From: Thermohalobaculum sp050043005
GTDB taxonomy: Bacteria; Pseudomonadota; Alphaproteobacteria; Rhodobacterales; Rhodobacteraceae
NCBI GenBank assembly: GCA_050043005.1
Contig: JBHJIZ010000154.1
Span: 1-23,856 of the forward strand
Direction of reading: 5' to 3'
DNA length: 23,856 nt
Positions 7,793-15,795 of this stretch are shown in pieces. Within the stretch, counting starts at the first letter, position 1. Every line of letters starts with the position of its first letter. Position numbers and translations under genes: made by a program. Below the pieces are notes generated by a model that saw nothing but the letters and a program-made list of their open reading frames with translations, searched no databases and had not been told where the DNA came from.

Positions 7793-8515
7793 ATGACGAT
7801 CCGCATCGCGATGTGGTCGGGGCCGCGGAACATCTCGACCGCGATGATGCGCGCGTGGGATGCGAGGTCGGATTGCACCGTGATGGATGAGCCGTTCTAC
7901 GGTGCCTATCTGGCGTCGACCGGGCTTCAGCATCCGATGCGGGCCGAAATCCTCGCAGCGCATCCGGTAGACTGGGAACAGCTCGCCGATGAATGCGGCG
8001 CGCGTGCAGATGCTCCCATCATCTATCAAAAGCACATGTGCCAGCACATGACCGAAGACGCTCCGCTGGATTGGACAGCATCTTGTCGCCACGCGTTCCT
8101 CATCAGACCGCCTGAAGAGGTTGCCGCGTCGTTTGGCGCAAAGTGGGAAGGGTTCGGCCCTGATGATCTTGGCTTTCGGCGCCAGGCGGAGTTGTTCGAT
8201 CATGTCTCGTCACTGATGGGACAGCCTGCACCGGTGATCGAGGCGCGCGATGTGCTCACCGATCCGGACGGGATGCTCCGCGCTTTGTGCGACGCATTGG
8301 ACGTCGTTTTTGATCCTGCAATGTTGTCCTGGAAGCCGGGCCGCCGATCCACCGATGGCATTTGGGCAGCGCACTGGTACGGGTCCGTCGAAGCTTCGAG
8401 CGGCTTCTCACCACCTCGTCCGGCACAAGATTGCCCGGAGTCCCTTCGCGAAATAGCTGATGCGTGTCGACCGCATTATGAAAGCCTCGCAGCGCATCTA
8501 CTGCGCCCGATCTGA
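7793..8515 (+). CDS. Sulfotransferase-like protein in the leucine operon
   Basis: 240 residues. The N-terminus IAMWSGPRNISTAMMRAW matches the nucleotide (5'-phosphosulfate) loop of P-loop sulfotransferase-fold proteins. FLIRPPEEVAASF near residue 102-114 fits the second conserved Arg-containing region. Homologues are often labelled sulfotransferase family, or misleadingly branched-chain aminotransferase-like. Neither the acceptor nor PAPS binding can be established here. It begins five bases after the crotonase stop, so it is probably cotranscribed with the leucine genes. It ends ten bases before the convergent P450 gene, with no clear terminator between them. The link to leucine catabolism is positional only. 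Confidence 0.75.
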   Translation: MTIRIAMWSGPRNISTAMMRAWDARSDCTVMDEPFYGAYLASTGLQHPMRAEILAAHPVDWEQLADECGARADAPIIYQKHMCQHMTEDAPLDWTASCRHAFLIRPPEEVAASFGAKWEGFGPDDLGFRRQAELFDHVSSLMGQPAPVIEARDVLTDPDGMLRALCDALDVVFDPAMLSWKPGRRSTDGIWAAHWYGSVEASSGFSPPRPAQDCPESLREIADACRPHYESLAAHLLRPI

Positions 8516-8525
8516 ACCGAGCCTT

Positions 8526-9749
8526 TCAGGCGATGAACCGGACCGGCAGTTGGTCCAAAGCATGGATGGCATTGTTCGGGCGCCAGACGGCGTCACCGGT
8601 CATCTCGATCCCGGCGACCCGCGCGGCGATTGCTGCGAGCACTGCCTCGCCCTCGGCCCGAGCGACGTTCTGGCCGACGCAATTGTGGATGCCGATCCCC
8701 AACGCAAGATGGCCCATGGTTCTGCGCTTGATGTCGTACCGATTGGCACTGGGCCAGTGCGCTTCGTCGAGATTGGCCGATCCCAGAACACAAATGATCT
8801 TCGTGCCCTCTTCGAGATCCACGCCGGAGACGATCGTATCCGCTGAGACTGTCCGGCAGAATGCCGCAACTGGCGAGGTGTAGCGCAGTGTCTCCTCGAA
8901 CGCCGCGCGCGCAAGAGTTGGATCCGTCTTCAGTTTCTCAAACTCACCTGGGTTTGTCGCCAAGCACCAGAGTGCGCTGCCCAACGCTGTGACTGTCGTG
9001 TCGACGCCCGCGGACAGGAGCGACCGGACGAGCATCCCTGCCTCGTCCTCCGTGATGTCTCCCGCCTCTGCGGCGGCGTAGACAGATGCGCCAAAGCCAT
9101 CAGGCTTCAGGTTGTCCCGCAGGCACTGCTGGTTGATCCAGGGAACGATCTCCGGTCCCTTCGCCATTGCCGTATCGCGAATGGCGTTGTCCGGGCCAAG
9201 CGCATTGAAAACCATTGCGCCGTAGTCGATCAGCTTGCGCGGATTGGCGTTTTTCAGACCAACAGCCTCCGGAAAAACGCGTGTCGGAAATACCTCGGCA
9301 AAATCGGCCACACCATCAAATCTGTCTCGCGTGAGCAGTTCATCAACAAGGCGATCCGCTTCGGCCCGGAAGCTCTCCCGCAAGTCGGCGACGGCTTTCG
9401 GTGAAAGGGCACGCGTCAAGACCCGGCGAGTGCGCGTGTGGTAGGGCGGATCAACCTCGAGCACTTTTGATGGCGGGCGCCAGGGTTCCTCGAGCGCGAA
9501 GTCCTGAAGCCCGACACCGCGCGCCGATGTGAAGCGCTCCCAATCACCGAAAACCTCGGACACCTCGGCATGGCGTCCGCAAGCCAGCACCGCGTACTTC
9601 GGGATATACGCGAAGGGGCCGCACGCGCGGAGTTCAGCATAGAAAGTTGTAGGGTTTGCCAGAACCTGTTCGTCGTACGGGTCGATATCGAGCACCGGCA
9701 CGCCGTCAGGCGGGTCGATCGGCCGGTGGCCTTCGATCAAGTCGGTCAT
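8526..9749 (-). CDS. Cytochrome P450 (bacterial soluble type)
   Basis: 407 residues, normal for a soluble bacterial P450 that needs separate ferredoxin and reductase partners; neither is encoded here. Key elements: I-helix AGVDTT (about 247-252); EETLR with the ExxR pair Glu286-Arg289; heme loop LGIGIHNCVGQ with axial Cys357. The usual Phe that opens the heme motif is Leu. The end of the protein (NNAIHALDQLPVRF) recalls CYP199-like aromatic O-demethylases from memory, so oxidative demethylation of a small aromatic acid is a guess at low confidence. Start choice: GGAGG lies nine bases before the ATG at 9749 but only three before the in-frame ATG at 9755, so 9749 is preferred. Longer upstream extensions lack family similarity. 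It is divergent from soxB and shares a palindrome-bearing 172-bp gap with it. Confidence 0.93.
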   Translation of the reverse strand: MTDLIEGHRPIDPPDGVPVLDIDPYDEQVLANPTTFYAELRACGPFAYIPKYAVLACGRHAEVSEVFGDWERFTSARGVGLQDFALEEPWRPPSKVLEVDPPYHTRTRRVLTRALSPKAVADLRESFRAEADRLVDELLTRDRFDGVADFAEVFPTRVFPEAVGLKNANPRKLIDYGAMVFNALGPDNAIRDTAMAKGPEIVPWINQQCLRDNLKPDGFGASVYAAAEAGDITEDEAGMLVRSLLSAGVDTTVTALGSALWCLATNPGEFEKLKTDPTLARAAFEETLRYTSPVAAFCRTVSADTIVSGVDLEEGTKIICVLGSANLDEAHWPSANRYDIKRRTMGHLALGIGIHNCVGQNVARAEGEAVLAAIAARVAGIEMTGDAVWRPNNAIHALDQLPVRFIA

Positions 9750-9758
9750 GGGCATCGT

Positions 9759-9763
9759 CCTCC
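9759..9763 (-). promoter_or_regulatory. Ribosome binding site of the P450 gene
   Basis: The complement reads GGAGG, followed by ACG-ATG-CCC-ATG. Spacing is 3 bases to the ATG at 9755 and 9 to the ATG at 9749, which favours the second start. Confidence 0.65.
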
Positions 9764-9826
9764 GACGTTCAGACTTTCGTCGATTTCTGCCATTGGCAAG
9801 AGAACCCGCTGATCGGCCATGCTGTT

Positions 9827-9848
9827 TGGTGTCGCTCCTGCGACACCA
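9827..9848. promoter_or_regulatory. Perfect inverted repeat between the P450 gene and soxB, probable operator
   Basis: Arms TGGTGTCGC (9827-9835) and GCGACACCA (9840-9848) are perfect complements around TCCT; a further T/A and G/C pair (9824-9825 with 9850-9851) extends it past one mismatch. It sits 78 bp from the P450 ATG at 9749 (72 bp from the alternative ATG at 9755) and 74 bp from the soxB ATG. There is no T-run on either strand. The symmetry and position suit binding by a dimeric regulator controlling both divergent units. No regulator gene is present in the window, and I cannot assign a family. Confidence 0.7.
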
Positions 9849-9921
9849 GACTGCCGGAAATCCGCTTGCGACGTCTCGTATTCTGACTAGCGTCATCCCG
9901 TACACGAGGGAGAGCTGTGCT

Positions 9922-11187
9922 ATGGGCCGCTACAATGCGCTCAACGTCTTCTGGCAAGGGCTGACGGGCAACAAGGGATGGGAACGTGCCTGGCGCGATC
10001 CTCAGCCGAAGTCGAAATATCAGGTCATCATCATCGGCGGCGGTGGCCACGGGCTGGCGACGGCGTATTACCTGGCGAAGAACCACGGCATCACGCGGGT
10101 TGCCTTGCTCGAGAAAGGCTGGATCGGCGGCGGCAACTCGGGCCGGAACACGACGATTGTCCGCTCGAACTACATGGTTCCCGGTAACTGCGAGTTCTAC
10201 GAGCACTCGCTGAAGCTGTGGGAGGATCTGAGCCACGAACTGAACTACAACGTGATGTTCAGCCAGCGCGCGCATGTCAGCCTGATGTTCTCTCCGGCGC
10301 ACACCGATGGCGGGCGACGGCGCTACAACATCATGCGCACCAACGGTATCGATGGCGAGTATTGGAACCTGTCCAAGCTGAAGTCCGAGATCCCGTACCT
10401 GAACTATTCAAAGGACTCGCGGTTCCCGATCGAAGGCGCCTTTGTGCAGCCGCGCGCCGGAACGGCCCGGCATGACGCGGTGAACTGGGGATATGCGCGG
10501 GCCGCAGATCAGCTGGGCGTCGACATCATCCAGAACTGCGAGGTCACGGATTTCATCCACGAAAATGGCGCGGTGGTTGGCGTCAACACCACGCGCGGTG
10601 AGATCCGGGCGGAAAAGATCGGCATGGCGGTGGCCGGGTCGACCTCGACCCTGGCGGGCAAGGCGGGGCTCGGCAAGTTGCCCATCGAGACGCACAAGCT
10701 TCAGGCTTTCGTGTCAGAACCGCTGAAGCCTCTGATCCACCATGTCATCGTCTACGGATATGGCCACGGACACTACTATATCAGCCAATCCGACAAGGGC
10801 GGACTGGTGTTCGGCGGCGATCTGGACATGTACAATTCGTACGCCCAGAAGGGAAATCTTCCAATCTATCAAGATGTCATGGGCTGCACGATGAACGTCC
10901 TGCCGATGGCGGGACGCATCAAGGTGTTGCGCCAATGGGCCGGTATCATGGACATGTCGATGGATGGCTCGCCGTTCATCACCAAGACCGACGTCAATGG
11001 CCTCTATTTGAATGCCGGATGGTGCTATGGCGGGTTCAAGGCGATCCCGGGGTCCGGCTGGTGCTTTGCGCATACGATCGCCAAGGACGAGCCGCACTGG
11101 GCGAATCGGCGCCTGACACTGGACCGGTATCGCGAGGGACGGCAGATCGACGAGACGGGAGGCGGCCCCGTGCCGAAGCATCATTGA
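9922..11187 (+). CDS. soxB: Sarcosine oxidase beta subunit (heterotetrameric)
   Basis: Catalytic flavoprotein subunit of heterotetrameric sarcosine oxidase (EC 1.5.3.24, formerly 1.5.3.1), which oxidises sarcosine to glycine in the cytoplasm. 421 residues. It shows the FAD-binding loop VIIIGGGGHGLATAYYLA (about 35-52), EKGWIGGGNSGRNTTIVRSNY, and GTARHDAVNWGYARAAD, whose His (about 184) corresponds to the covalent FMN attachment site known in this family. The C-terminal GSPFITKTDVNGLYLNAGW region is also typical. ATG 9922 is chosen because homology starts there (MGRYNALNVF) and GAGGGAGAG precedes it; the frame stays open upstream into the intergenic gap without similarity. The TGA overlaps the next ATG (TGATG), starting a chain of overlapping genes. 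Confidence 0.97.
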   Translation: MGRYNALNVFWQGLTGNKGWERAWRDPQPKSKYQVIIIGGGGHGLATAYYLAKNHGITRVALLEKGWIGGGNSGRNTTIVRSNYMVPGNCEFYEHSLKLWEDLSHELNYNVMFSQRAHVSLMFSPAHTDGGRRRYNIMRTNGIDGEYWNLSKLKSEIPYLNYSKDSRFPIEGAFVQPRAGTARHDAVNWGYARAADQLGVDIIQNCEVTDFIHENGAVVGVNTTRGEIRAEKIGMAVAGSTSTLAGKAGLGKLPIETHKLQAFVSEPLKPLIHHVIVYGYGHGHYYISQSDKGGLVFGGDLDMYNSYAQKGNLPIYQDVMGCTMNVLPMAGRIKVLRQWAGIMDMSMDGSPFITKTDVNGLYLNAGWCYGGFKAIPGSGWCFAHTIAKDEPHWANRRLTLDRYREGRQIDETGGGPVPKHH

Positions 11188-11597
11188 TGGTGTTGCGCGA
11201 GGCGACAGACCTGACTGAGGCGTCCCGGATGTTTGCCGAGATGTACTCCTATCCCGGTTACACGCTGACAGAAGCAGACGCGCATCGGCGCCTGACGATC
11301 ATGCAGGCCGGTCCGTGGCGTGTCACTCAGGCGCGCCTGGACGAAAAGATCGTCGGCTTTGCGCTGTGGACGGATCTGATCGAGTACATCTTCCTGCGTA
11401 GTTTTGCCATCGACCGGGCCGCGCGGACCGGAGGGCTGGGAAAACAGTTTCTGGCTGGGTTGAGGCAGGACATCTGGCCTGCCGGGCGGCAGGTTCGGAT
11501 CGAGGTCGCCGATGGTGGCCCGCGCGGGTTCTGGGAGAAGCTGGGCTTCAAGGCGATCACGACCGGCATGTGGCTGTACGACGAGGCCCCGGCATGA
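11187..11597 (+). CDS. GNAT-family N-acetyltransferase embedded in the sox operon
   Basis: 136 residues. The acetyl-CoA motif R/QxxGxG is seen as RTGGLG (80-85) followed by a helix, and the late GNAT motif as GFWEKLGF (about 117-124). The protein is short but covers the core fold. The start ATG overlaps the soxB stop (TGATG), and its own TGA overlaps the cupin ATG (ATGA), so it is translated with the sox subunits. This position between beta and delta subunits differs from the common soxBDAG order. Possible roles include acetylating an amine such as sarcosine or glycine, or modifying an oxidase subunit; none can be shown from sequence. Confidence 0.83.
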   Translation: MVLREATDLTEASRMFAEMYSYPGYTLTEADAHRRLTIMQAGPWRVTQARLDEKIVGFALWTDLIEYIFLRSFAIDRAARTGGLGKQFLAGLRQDIWPAGRQVRIEVADGGPRGFWEKLGFKAITTGMWLYDEAPA

Positions 11598-11953
11598 CCG
11601 ATGTTGCGAAACTGAAGAGCAGTCTTTCGAACCTGGAGAACGTGCATCCACTTGCCGGATGCACCATGCGCCGGTTCGGGGGCGAAAAGGTGATGCTGCA
11701 AGAGGCAACGATGCCCAAGGGCGCCGTGTTCGCGCCGCATGCGCATCACAACGAACAGCTTGTGATCGTGCTGGAGGGCCGGGTGCGTCTGGATGTCGGC
11801 GAAGATGCGACGCCGGTGGAATTGGGTCCTGGCGACCTGATGCGATTGCCACCGCATGTCCCGCATGGCGGTGAAGCGCTTGAGGATTGTCGTCTGATCG
11901 ATGCGTTCAGCCCGCCGCGCACGACGGTTCTGGGTGAGGAGGAGCCGGAATGA
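11594..11953 (+). CDS. Small cupin-domain protein in the sox operon
   Basis: 119 residues forming one cupin barrel. Motif 1 appears as PHAHHNEQLVIVLEG, with a His-x-His...Glu metal set (about residues 46-51), and motif 2 as GPGDLMRLPPHVPHG with a third His. Cupins of this length may be metal-dependent enzymes, isomerases or ligand sensors. Start ATG 11594 overlaps the GNAT stop by four bases and the gene ends in a four-base overlap with soxD; an earlier ATG at 11570 lies inside the GNAT gene without a better ribosome site. Its placement suggests a job tied to sarcosine or its one-carbon product, but this is inference only. Confidence 0.86.
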   Translation: MTDVAKLKSSLSNLENVHPLAGCTMRRFGGEKVMLQEATMPKGAVFAPHAHHNEQLVIVLEGRVRLDVGEDATPVELGPGDLMRLPPHVPHGGEALEDCRLIDAFSPPRTTVLGEEEPE

Positions 11954-12237
11954 TCCGCATCGATTGCCCGTTCTGTGGCCTGCGTGACCACACCGAGTTC
12001 TCCTATGAAGGTGATGCAACCATCGAGTACCCGGCGCTCGACGCCAGTGAAGACGCCTGGTTCGATGCGGTCTTCCTGCGCGAGAATCCGCGCGGCTGGC
12101 ACCGTGAATACTGGCGGCACGGCTTTGGCTGTGGTCTGTTCCTCGAGGTCGAGCGCCACATGGTCACGCACGAGATCCGGTCCGTGAAGATCGCCCATCC
12201 CGGCATGGCCAAGGTGGTGGCGGAGGCGGACAAATGA
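11950..12237 (+). CDS. soxD: Sarcosine oxidase delta subunit
   Basis: 95 residues, the usual size. This small structural subunit binds zinc; ligands equivalent to those known in the Corynebacterium enzyme are Cys6 and Cys9 (CPFCG), His57 and Cys61 (WRHGFGCG). NPRGWHREYWRHG and THEIRSVKIAHPGM are also characteristic. It starts in a four-base overlap with the cupin gene and ends in a four-base overlap with soxA, giving tight stoichiometric coupling. Confidence 0.96.
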   Translation: MIRIDCPFCGLRDHTEFSYEGDATIEYPALDASEDAWFDAVFLRENPRGWHREYWRHGFGCGLFLEVERHMVTHEIRSVKIAHPGMAKVVAEADK

Positions 12238-15233
12238 GCGGATATCGTTTGCCAAAGGGCGGGCGGATCGACCGCAGCCGCGCGGTCAGTTTCACCTGGG
12301 ACGACACGCGGTACATGGGCTTTACCGGTGACACGGTCGCTTCGGCGCTTATGGCGCGGGGCGAACGGATCATTGGGCGTTCGTTCAAGTATCACCGTGC
12401 ACGCGGGATCATGTCGGCAGGCGTCGAGGAATCGGGCGCAGTCGTGTCGCTGTGGTCGGATGCGCGCCGCGTGGCGAACGTGAAGGCGACACAGGCCGAA
12501 ATCGTGCCGGGGCTGGCGGTTTGGGGGCAGAATGCGTGGCCCTCGGTCCGCATGGACCTGGGCGCGGTCAACAACCTGTTTGGCCGGTTTTTTGCCGCAG
12601 GTTTCTACTACAAGACGTTCTTTGGCATCTCGGGTCGAGGGACCTGGGAGTGGATGCAGTTTGAGAAGTTGATCCGCCAAGCAGCGGGCATGGGCCGCGC
12701 GAGCGACAAGCCGGACCCGGATCACTACGAGATCGTGCATGATCACTGCGATGTGCTCGTTGTCGGTTCGGGACCGGCGGGTCTGAGTGCAGCGGCGGCT
12801 CTTGCATCGCAGGGCATGGATGTGATCCTGGCCGAGCAGGACTTTGCAGTCGGCGGATCAATTCTGTCTGGCGGCTCGGACGACGGCGGCCCTTCTTCAG
12901 ATGCCTGGCTCGCATCGACGGTCGAGGGTCTCACGGCCAAAGGTGTGCGGATCTGGTCGAGGACAACGGCCTTCGGCTTGTACGATCATGGCGTGGTTGG
13001 TCTGATCGAACGGGTCACCGATCATCTCGAGCATCCGGGCGACCTGCCGCGCGAGCGTTGCAGGATCGTGCGTGCTCGGCGGATCATCCTGGCGACCGGC
13101 GCGGTCGAGCGACCCTTCGCCTTCGGCGACAATGATCGCCCGGGTGTCATGTTGGCCTCGTCCGCAGCGACCTATGTCTCTCGTTTCGGTGTGGCACCGG
13201 GCAAGCGCGCCGTGATCGGCGTCAACAATGACTCCGGCTATGCATCGGCCATGACGCTCGCGCAGGCGGGGGTCGAGACGACGCTGTTGGACGCGCGCGC
13301 GTCCGTGCCGAGATCTCTCGCCTCCACAGCGCGGGAGGCGGGGATCGATGTCCGCGCGGGAATGGTACCGGTTCAGGCCATTGGATCTCGCGGCGTCAGG
13401 GCTTTGGACATCGGTCGATACGATGGCGAGCGCGCCCTCGCAGAGGATCGTTTGTCGTGTGACATGATCGGTGTCTCAGGGGGGTGGACGCCCGTGATGC
13501 ACCTGATCTCTCACAAGGGGATCAAGCCGGCCTGGAACGAGGAGCTTTCGGCATTCATCGTCGAGGATACCGGGATTGAACCCGTAGCCCTCGCCGGGTC
13601 CGCCGCCGGCCACTTCACGACCGAGGCGGCGCTGAAGGGCGGTGAACGGGCGGCGGCTGAAGCGATCAAGGCGCTAACAGGAAAACGCCGAACAAAGCTG
13701 CCAGAGCCGGAGACCGATTGGGAAGCGCCGTTGCAGCCGGTTTGGGAGATACGCGAGCCGGATCGCAAACTAAAATGCTTCATCGACCCCCAGCACGATG
13801 TGACGACCGAGGATGTCCGACTCGCCCATCGCGAAGGTTATGTCAGTGTCGAACACATGAAGCGTTACACCACGCTTGGTATGGCAACCGACCAGGGCAA
13901 GATGGGCAATGTGGTTGGTCTGGCGTTGATGGCCGAGGCCGCAGGGTCGACGATCCCCGAGACCGGCACGACGACGTTCCGTCCGCCGTACACGCCAGTT
14001 TCCATTGGTGCCTTGGCCGGAGATGAACGCGGGACACATTGGCGCCCGACCCGACATACCCCGATGCGGTTGGAGCACGAGCAACTGGGTTGCAAGTTCG
14101 TTGACGCAGGGTTCTGGCGCCGATCCTGGTACTATCCAGAAAAGGGTGAGAACCTGGCCCGGGCAGCAAAGCGCGAAGCAAAGGCCGTGCGTGCATACGT
14201 GGGCATGGTCGATGTCTCGACACTCGGCAAGATCATGGTGCAAGGGCCGGACGCGACCGAATTCCTGAACCGGGTCTATTCCAACCCCTTTGCCAAGTTG
14301 CCGGTGGGCAAGGCGCGCTATGGCCTGATGCTGCGTGACGACGGGTTCGTCTTCGATGACGGCACGACATGGCGCCTGACCGAGACGGACTATTTCATGA
14401 CCACGACGACGGCGAATGCCGGGCCGGTCATGTTGCACCTCGCAAACCTGTTGCAGACGCGGTGGCCGGAGATGCGCGTTCATATCACCTCGGTCTCGGA
14501 TCACTGGGGCGGGCTTGCTGTTGCGGGTCCGAAAGCACGCGAGGTTCTGGATGGTGCCTGTCCGGACATCAAATTCTCGGATGAAGCGATGCCGTTCATG
14601 GGCGTCCGCCAAGGCCATCTGCGGGTCGAAAGCGGGCAGGATATCCCTGTGATGACGGCGCGGCTGTCGTTTTCAGGTGAGCAGGCCTGGGAGGTCATGG
14701 CGCCCGCCGATTACTGTCCAGCGATGTTCCGTGCCCTGCTGACGCGTGTGCGCGCGGCAGGCGGTGTGCCTTACGGTCTGGAAGCGATGGACTGCATGCG
14801 GGTCGAGAAGGGCCATGTCACTGGCCGCGAGCTTGATGGGCGCACGACGGCTGCGGATATCGGGCTTGGCATGATGGCCTCGAAGAAGAAGCCCTACATT
14901 GGACGTGTTCTGGCTGGACGCCCCGATCTGGTGCGCGAGGACCGGCCGACGCTGGTCGGTCTTCTACCGGTCGAGAAGGGTACCCGGTTCAAGGCGGGCG
15001 CGATCCTGTTCCCGCAGAATGAATCGAAGGGACACGGGCTGGGCCACGTGTCGTCGATTGCGGACAGCCCCGAGCTTGGCTCGTGGATCGCTCTTGGCTT
15101 TGTGGCGGGAGGCCTTCCGAAATGGGAAGGCAAGGAGATCTCGGCCGAGAATCCGATCGACGGAGAGCCGACCAGGGTCCGGGTTGTCTCGCCACACTTC
15201 TTCGATCCGAAAGGGGAGCGGATGCATGGTTGA
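12234..15233 (+). CDS. soxA: Sarcosine oxidase alpha subunit (NAD-binding and GcvT-like)
   Basis: 999 residues, normal length. The N-terminal ferredoxin-like domain (1-115) has YMGFTGDTVASALMARG and KYHRARGI but no cysteine before residue 172, so no iron-sulfur cluster is expected, as is usual in this family. Dinucleotide-binding domain: VLVVGSGPAGLSAAAAL (about 174-190), ILATGAVERPFAFGDNDRPG, and AVIGVNNDSGY. C-terminal GcvT-like folate domain from about 605: GFWRRSWYYP, VGMVDVSTLGKIMVQG, YGLEAMDCMRVEKGH. The alpha subunit binds NAD and tetrahydrofolate and turns the one-carbon unit into 5,10-methylene-THF. The start overlaps soxD by four bases; its stop lies inside the soxG start region (eight-base overlap). 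Confidence 0.98.
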   Translation: MSGYRLPKGGRIDRSRAVSFTWDDTRYMGFTGDTVASALMARGERIIGRSFKYHRARGIMSAGVEESGAVVSLWSDARRVANVKATQAEIVPGLAVWGQNAWPSVRMDLGAVNNLFGRFFAAGFYYKTFFGISGRGTWEWMQFEKLIRQAAGMGRASDKPDPDHYEIVHDHCDVLVVGSGPAGLSAAAALASQGMDVILAEQDFAVGGSILSGGSDDGGPSSDAWLASTVEGLTAKGVRIWSRTTAFGLYDHGVVGLIERVTDHLEHPGDLPRERCRIVRARRIILATGAVERPFAFGDNDRPGVMLASSAATYVSRFGVAPGKRAVIGVNNDSGYASAMTLAQAGVETTLLDARASVPRSLASTAREAGIDVRAGMVPVQAIGSRGVRALDIGRYDGERALAEDRLSCDMIGVSGGWTPVMHLISHKGIKPAWNEELSAFIVEDTGIEPVALAGSAAGHFTTEAALKGGERAAAEAIKALTGKRRTKLPEPETDWEAPLQPVWEIREPDRKLKCFIDPQHDVTTEDVRLAHREGYVSVEHMKRYTTLGMATDQGKMGNVVGLALMAEAAGSTIPETGTTTFRPPYTPVSIGALAGDERGTHWRPTRHTPMRLEHEQLGCKFVDAGFWRRSWYYPEKGENLARAAKREAKAVRAYVGMVDVSTLGKIMVQGPDATEFLNRVYSNPFAKLPVGKARYGLMLRDDGFVFDDGTTWRLTETDYFMTTTTANAGPVMLHLANLLQTRWPEMRVHITSVSDHWGGLAVAGPKAREVLDGACPDIKFSDEAMPFMGVRQGHLRVESGQDIPVMTARLSFSGEQAWEVMAPADYCPAMFRALLTRVRAAGGVPYGLEAMDCMRVEKGHVTGRELDGRTTAADIGLGMMASKKKPYIGRVLAGRPDLVREDRPTLVGLLPVEKGTRFKAGAILFPQNESKGHGLGHVSSIADSPELGSWIALGFVAGGLPKWEGKEISAENPIDGEPTRVRVVSPHFFDPKGERMHG

Positions 15234-15780
15234 GCGCGCATCACCTTTCGCAGGCACTGTCCAGACGGGGCGTTCGAACATCGAGGTTTCTGCGCCGGAA
15301 CGTGGCTCGTTGTGGCAGATTGCTTGCTGGCCCGAGACCTTTTCGAGCATTGAGACTGATCTGGCCCAGGCATGCGGATGCGCAGCTCCCGGTCCGGGAG
15401 AAGCCGTGAAGATCGCCGACGGGCGCTTTCTGATCCGGATCGAGCCCCTCAAATGGTGGGTGCTGGGTGAGGACGGTGCGGATTGCCCTTTGAAGCCCGA
15501 AGCCGATGCAGGTGCCTGGCTGGATATGAGCCACGATCAGGCAGCGATCGACTTGGGTGGTTCCCATGCGCGGGATCTGTTGAAACGGATGGTGTCGTTC
15601 GATCTGCGCGACACGGCTTTTCCGGATCTGAGATTTGGATCGACCACCTTGCACCATATGTTTCTGAAGGTGCTGCGACACGACGACGGTGGCGCACCGC
15701 GCTATCGATTGATGGTCATGCGCTCTTATGCCGATGATCTGAGCGAGATCGTGGCTCATCACATGCGGCATTTCGGCTGA
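15226..15780 (+). CDS. soxG: Sarcosine oxidase gamma subunit
   Basis: 184 residues, typical of SoxG. It is a GcvT-related small subunit without catalytic residues of its own that completes the heterotetramer. Recognisable parts are MSHDQAAIDLGGSHARDLL near the middle, followed by LRFGSTTLHHMFLKVLRH-like sequence and the C-terminal YADDLSEIVAHHM. ATG 15226 is preceded by GGGGAG at good spacing and overlaps the soxA stop by eight bases; the frame is open further upstream but that part lies inside soxA. It is the last gene of the operon, ending 15 bp from the convergent cyclase gene with no visible terminator. Confidence 0.95.
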   Translation: MVERASPFAGTVQTGRSNIEVSAPERGSLWQIACWPETFSSIETDLAQACGCAAPGPGEAVKIADGRFLIRIEPLKWWVLGEDGADCPLKPEADAGAWLDMSHDQAAIDLGGSHARDLLKRMVSFDLRDTAFPDLRFGSTTLHHMFLKVLRHDDGGAPRYRLMVMRSYADDLSEIVAHHMRHFG

Positions 15781-15795
15781 ACCAGCAGCTTCGGA

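Noticed and set aside
8512..8529. Terminator between the convergent sulfotransferase and P450 genes
   Set aside because: CTGAA/TTCAG can pair for only five bases, and no T-run follows on either strand.
9750..9905. N-terminal extension of the P450 up to 9905
   Set aside because: It would cross the operator-like palindrome and has Arg-rich non-P450 sequence; GGAGG at 9759-9763 marks a later start.
12234..12750. Iron-sulfur cluster in the ferredoxin-like N-terminus of SoxA
   Set aside because: There is no cysteine in the first 171 residues, so the fold is kept without a cluster.
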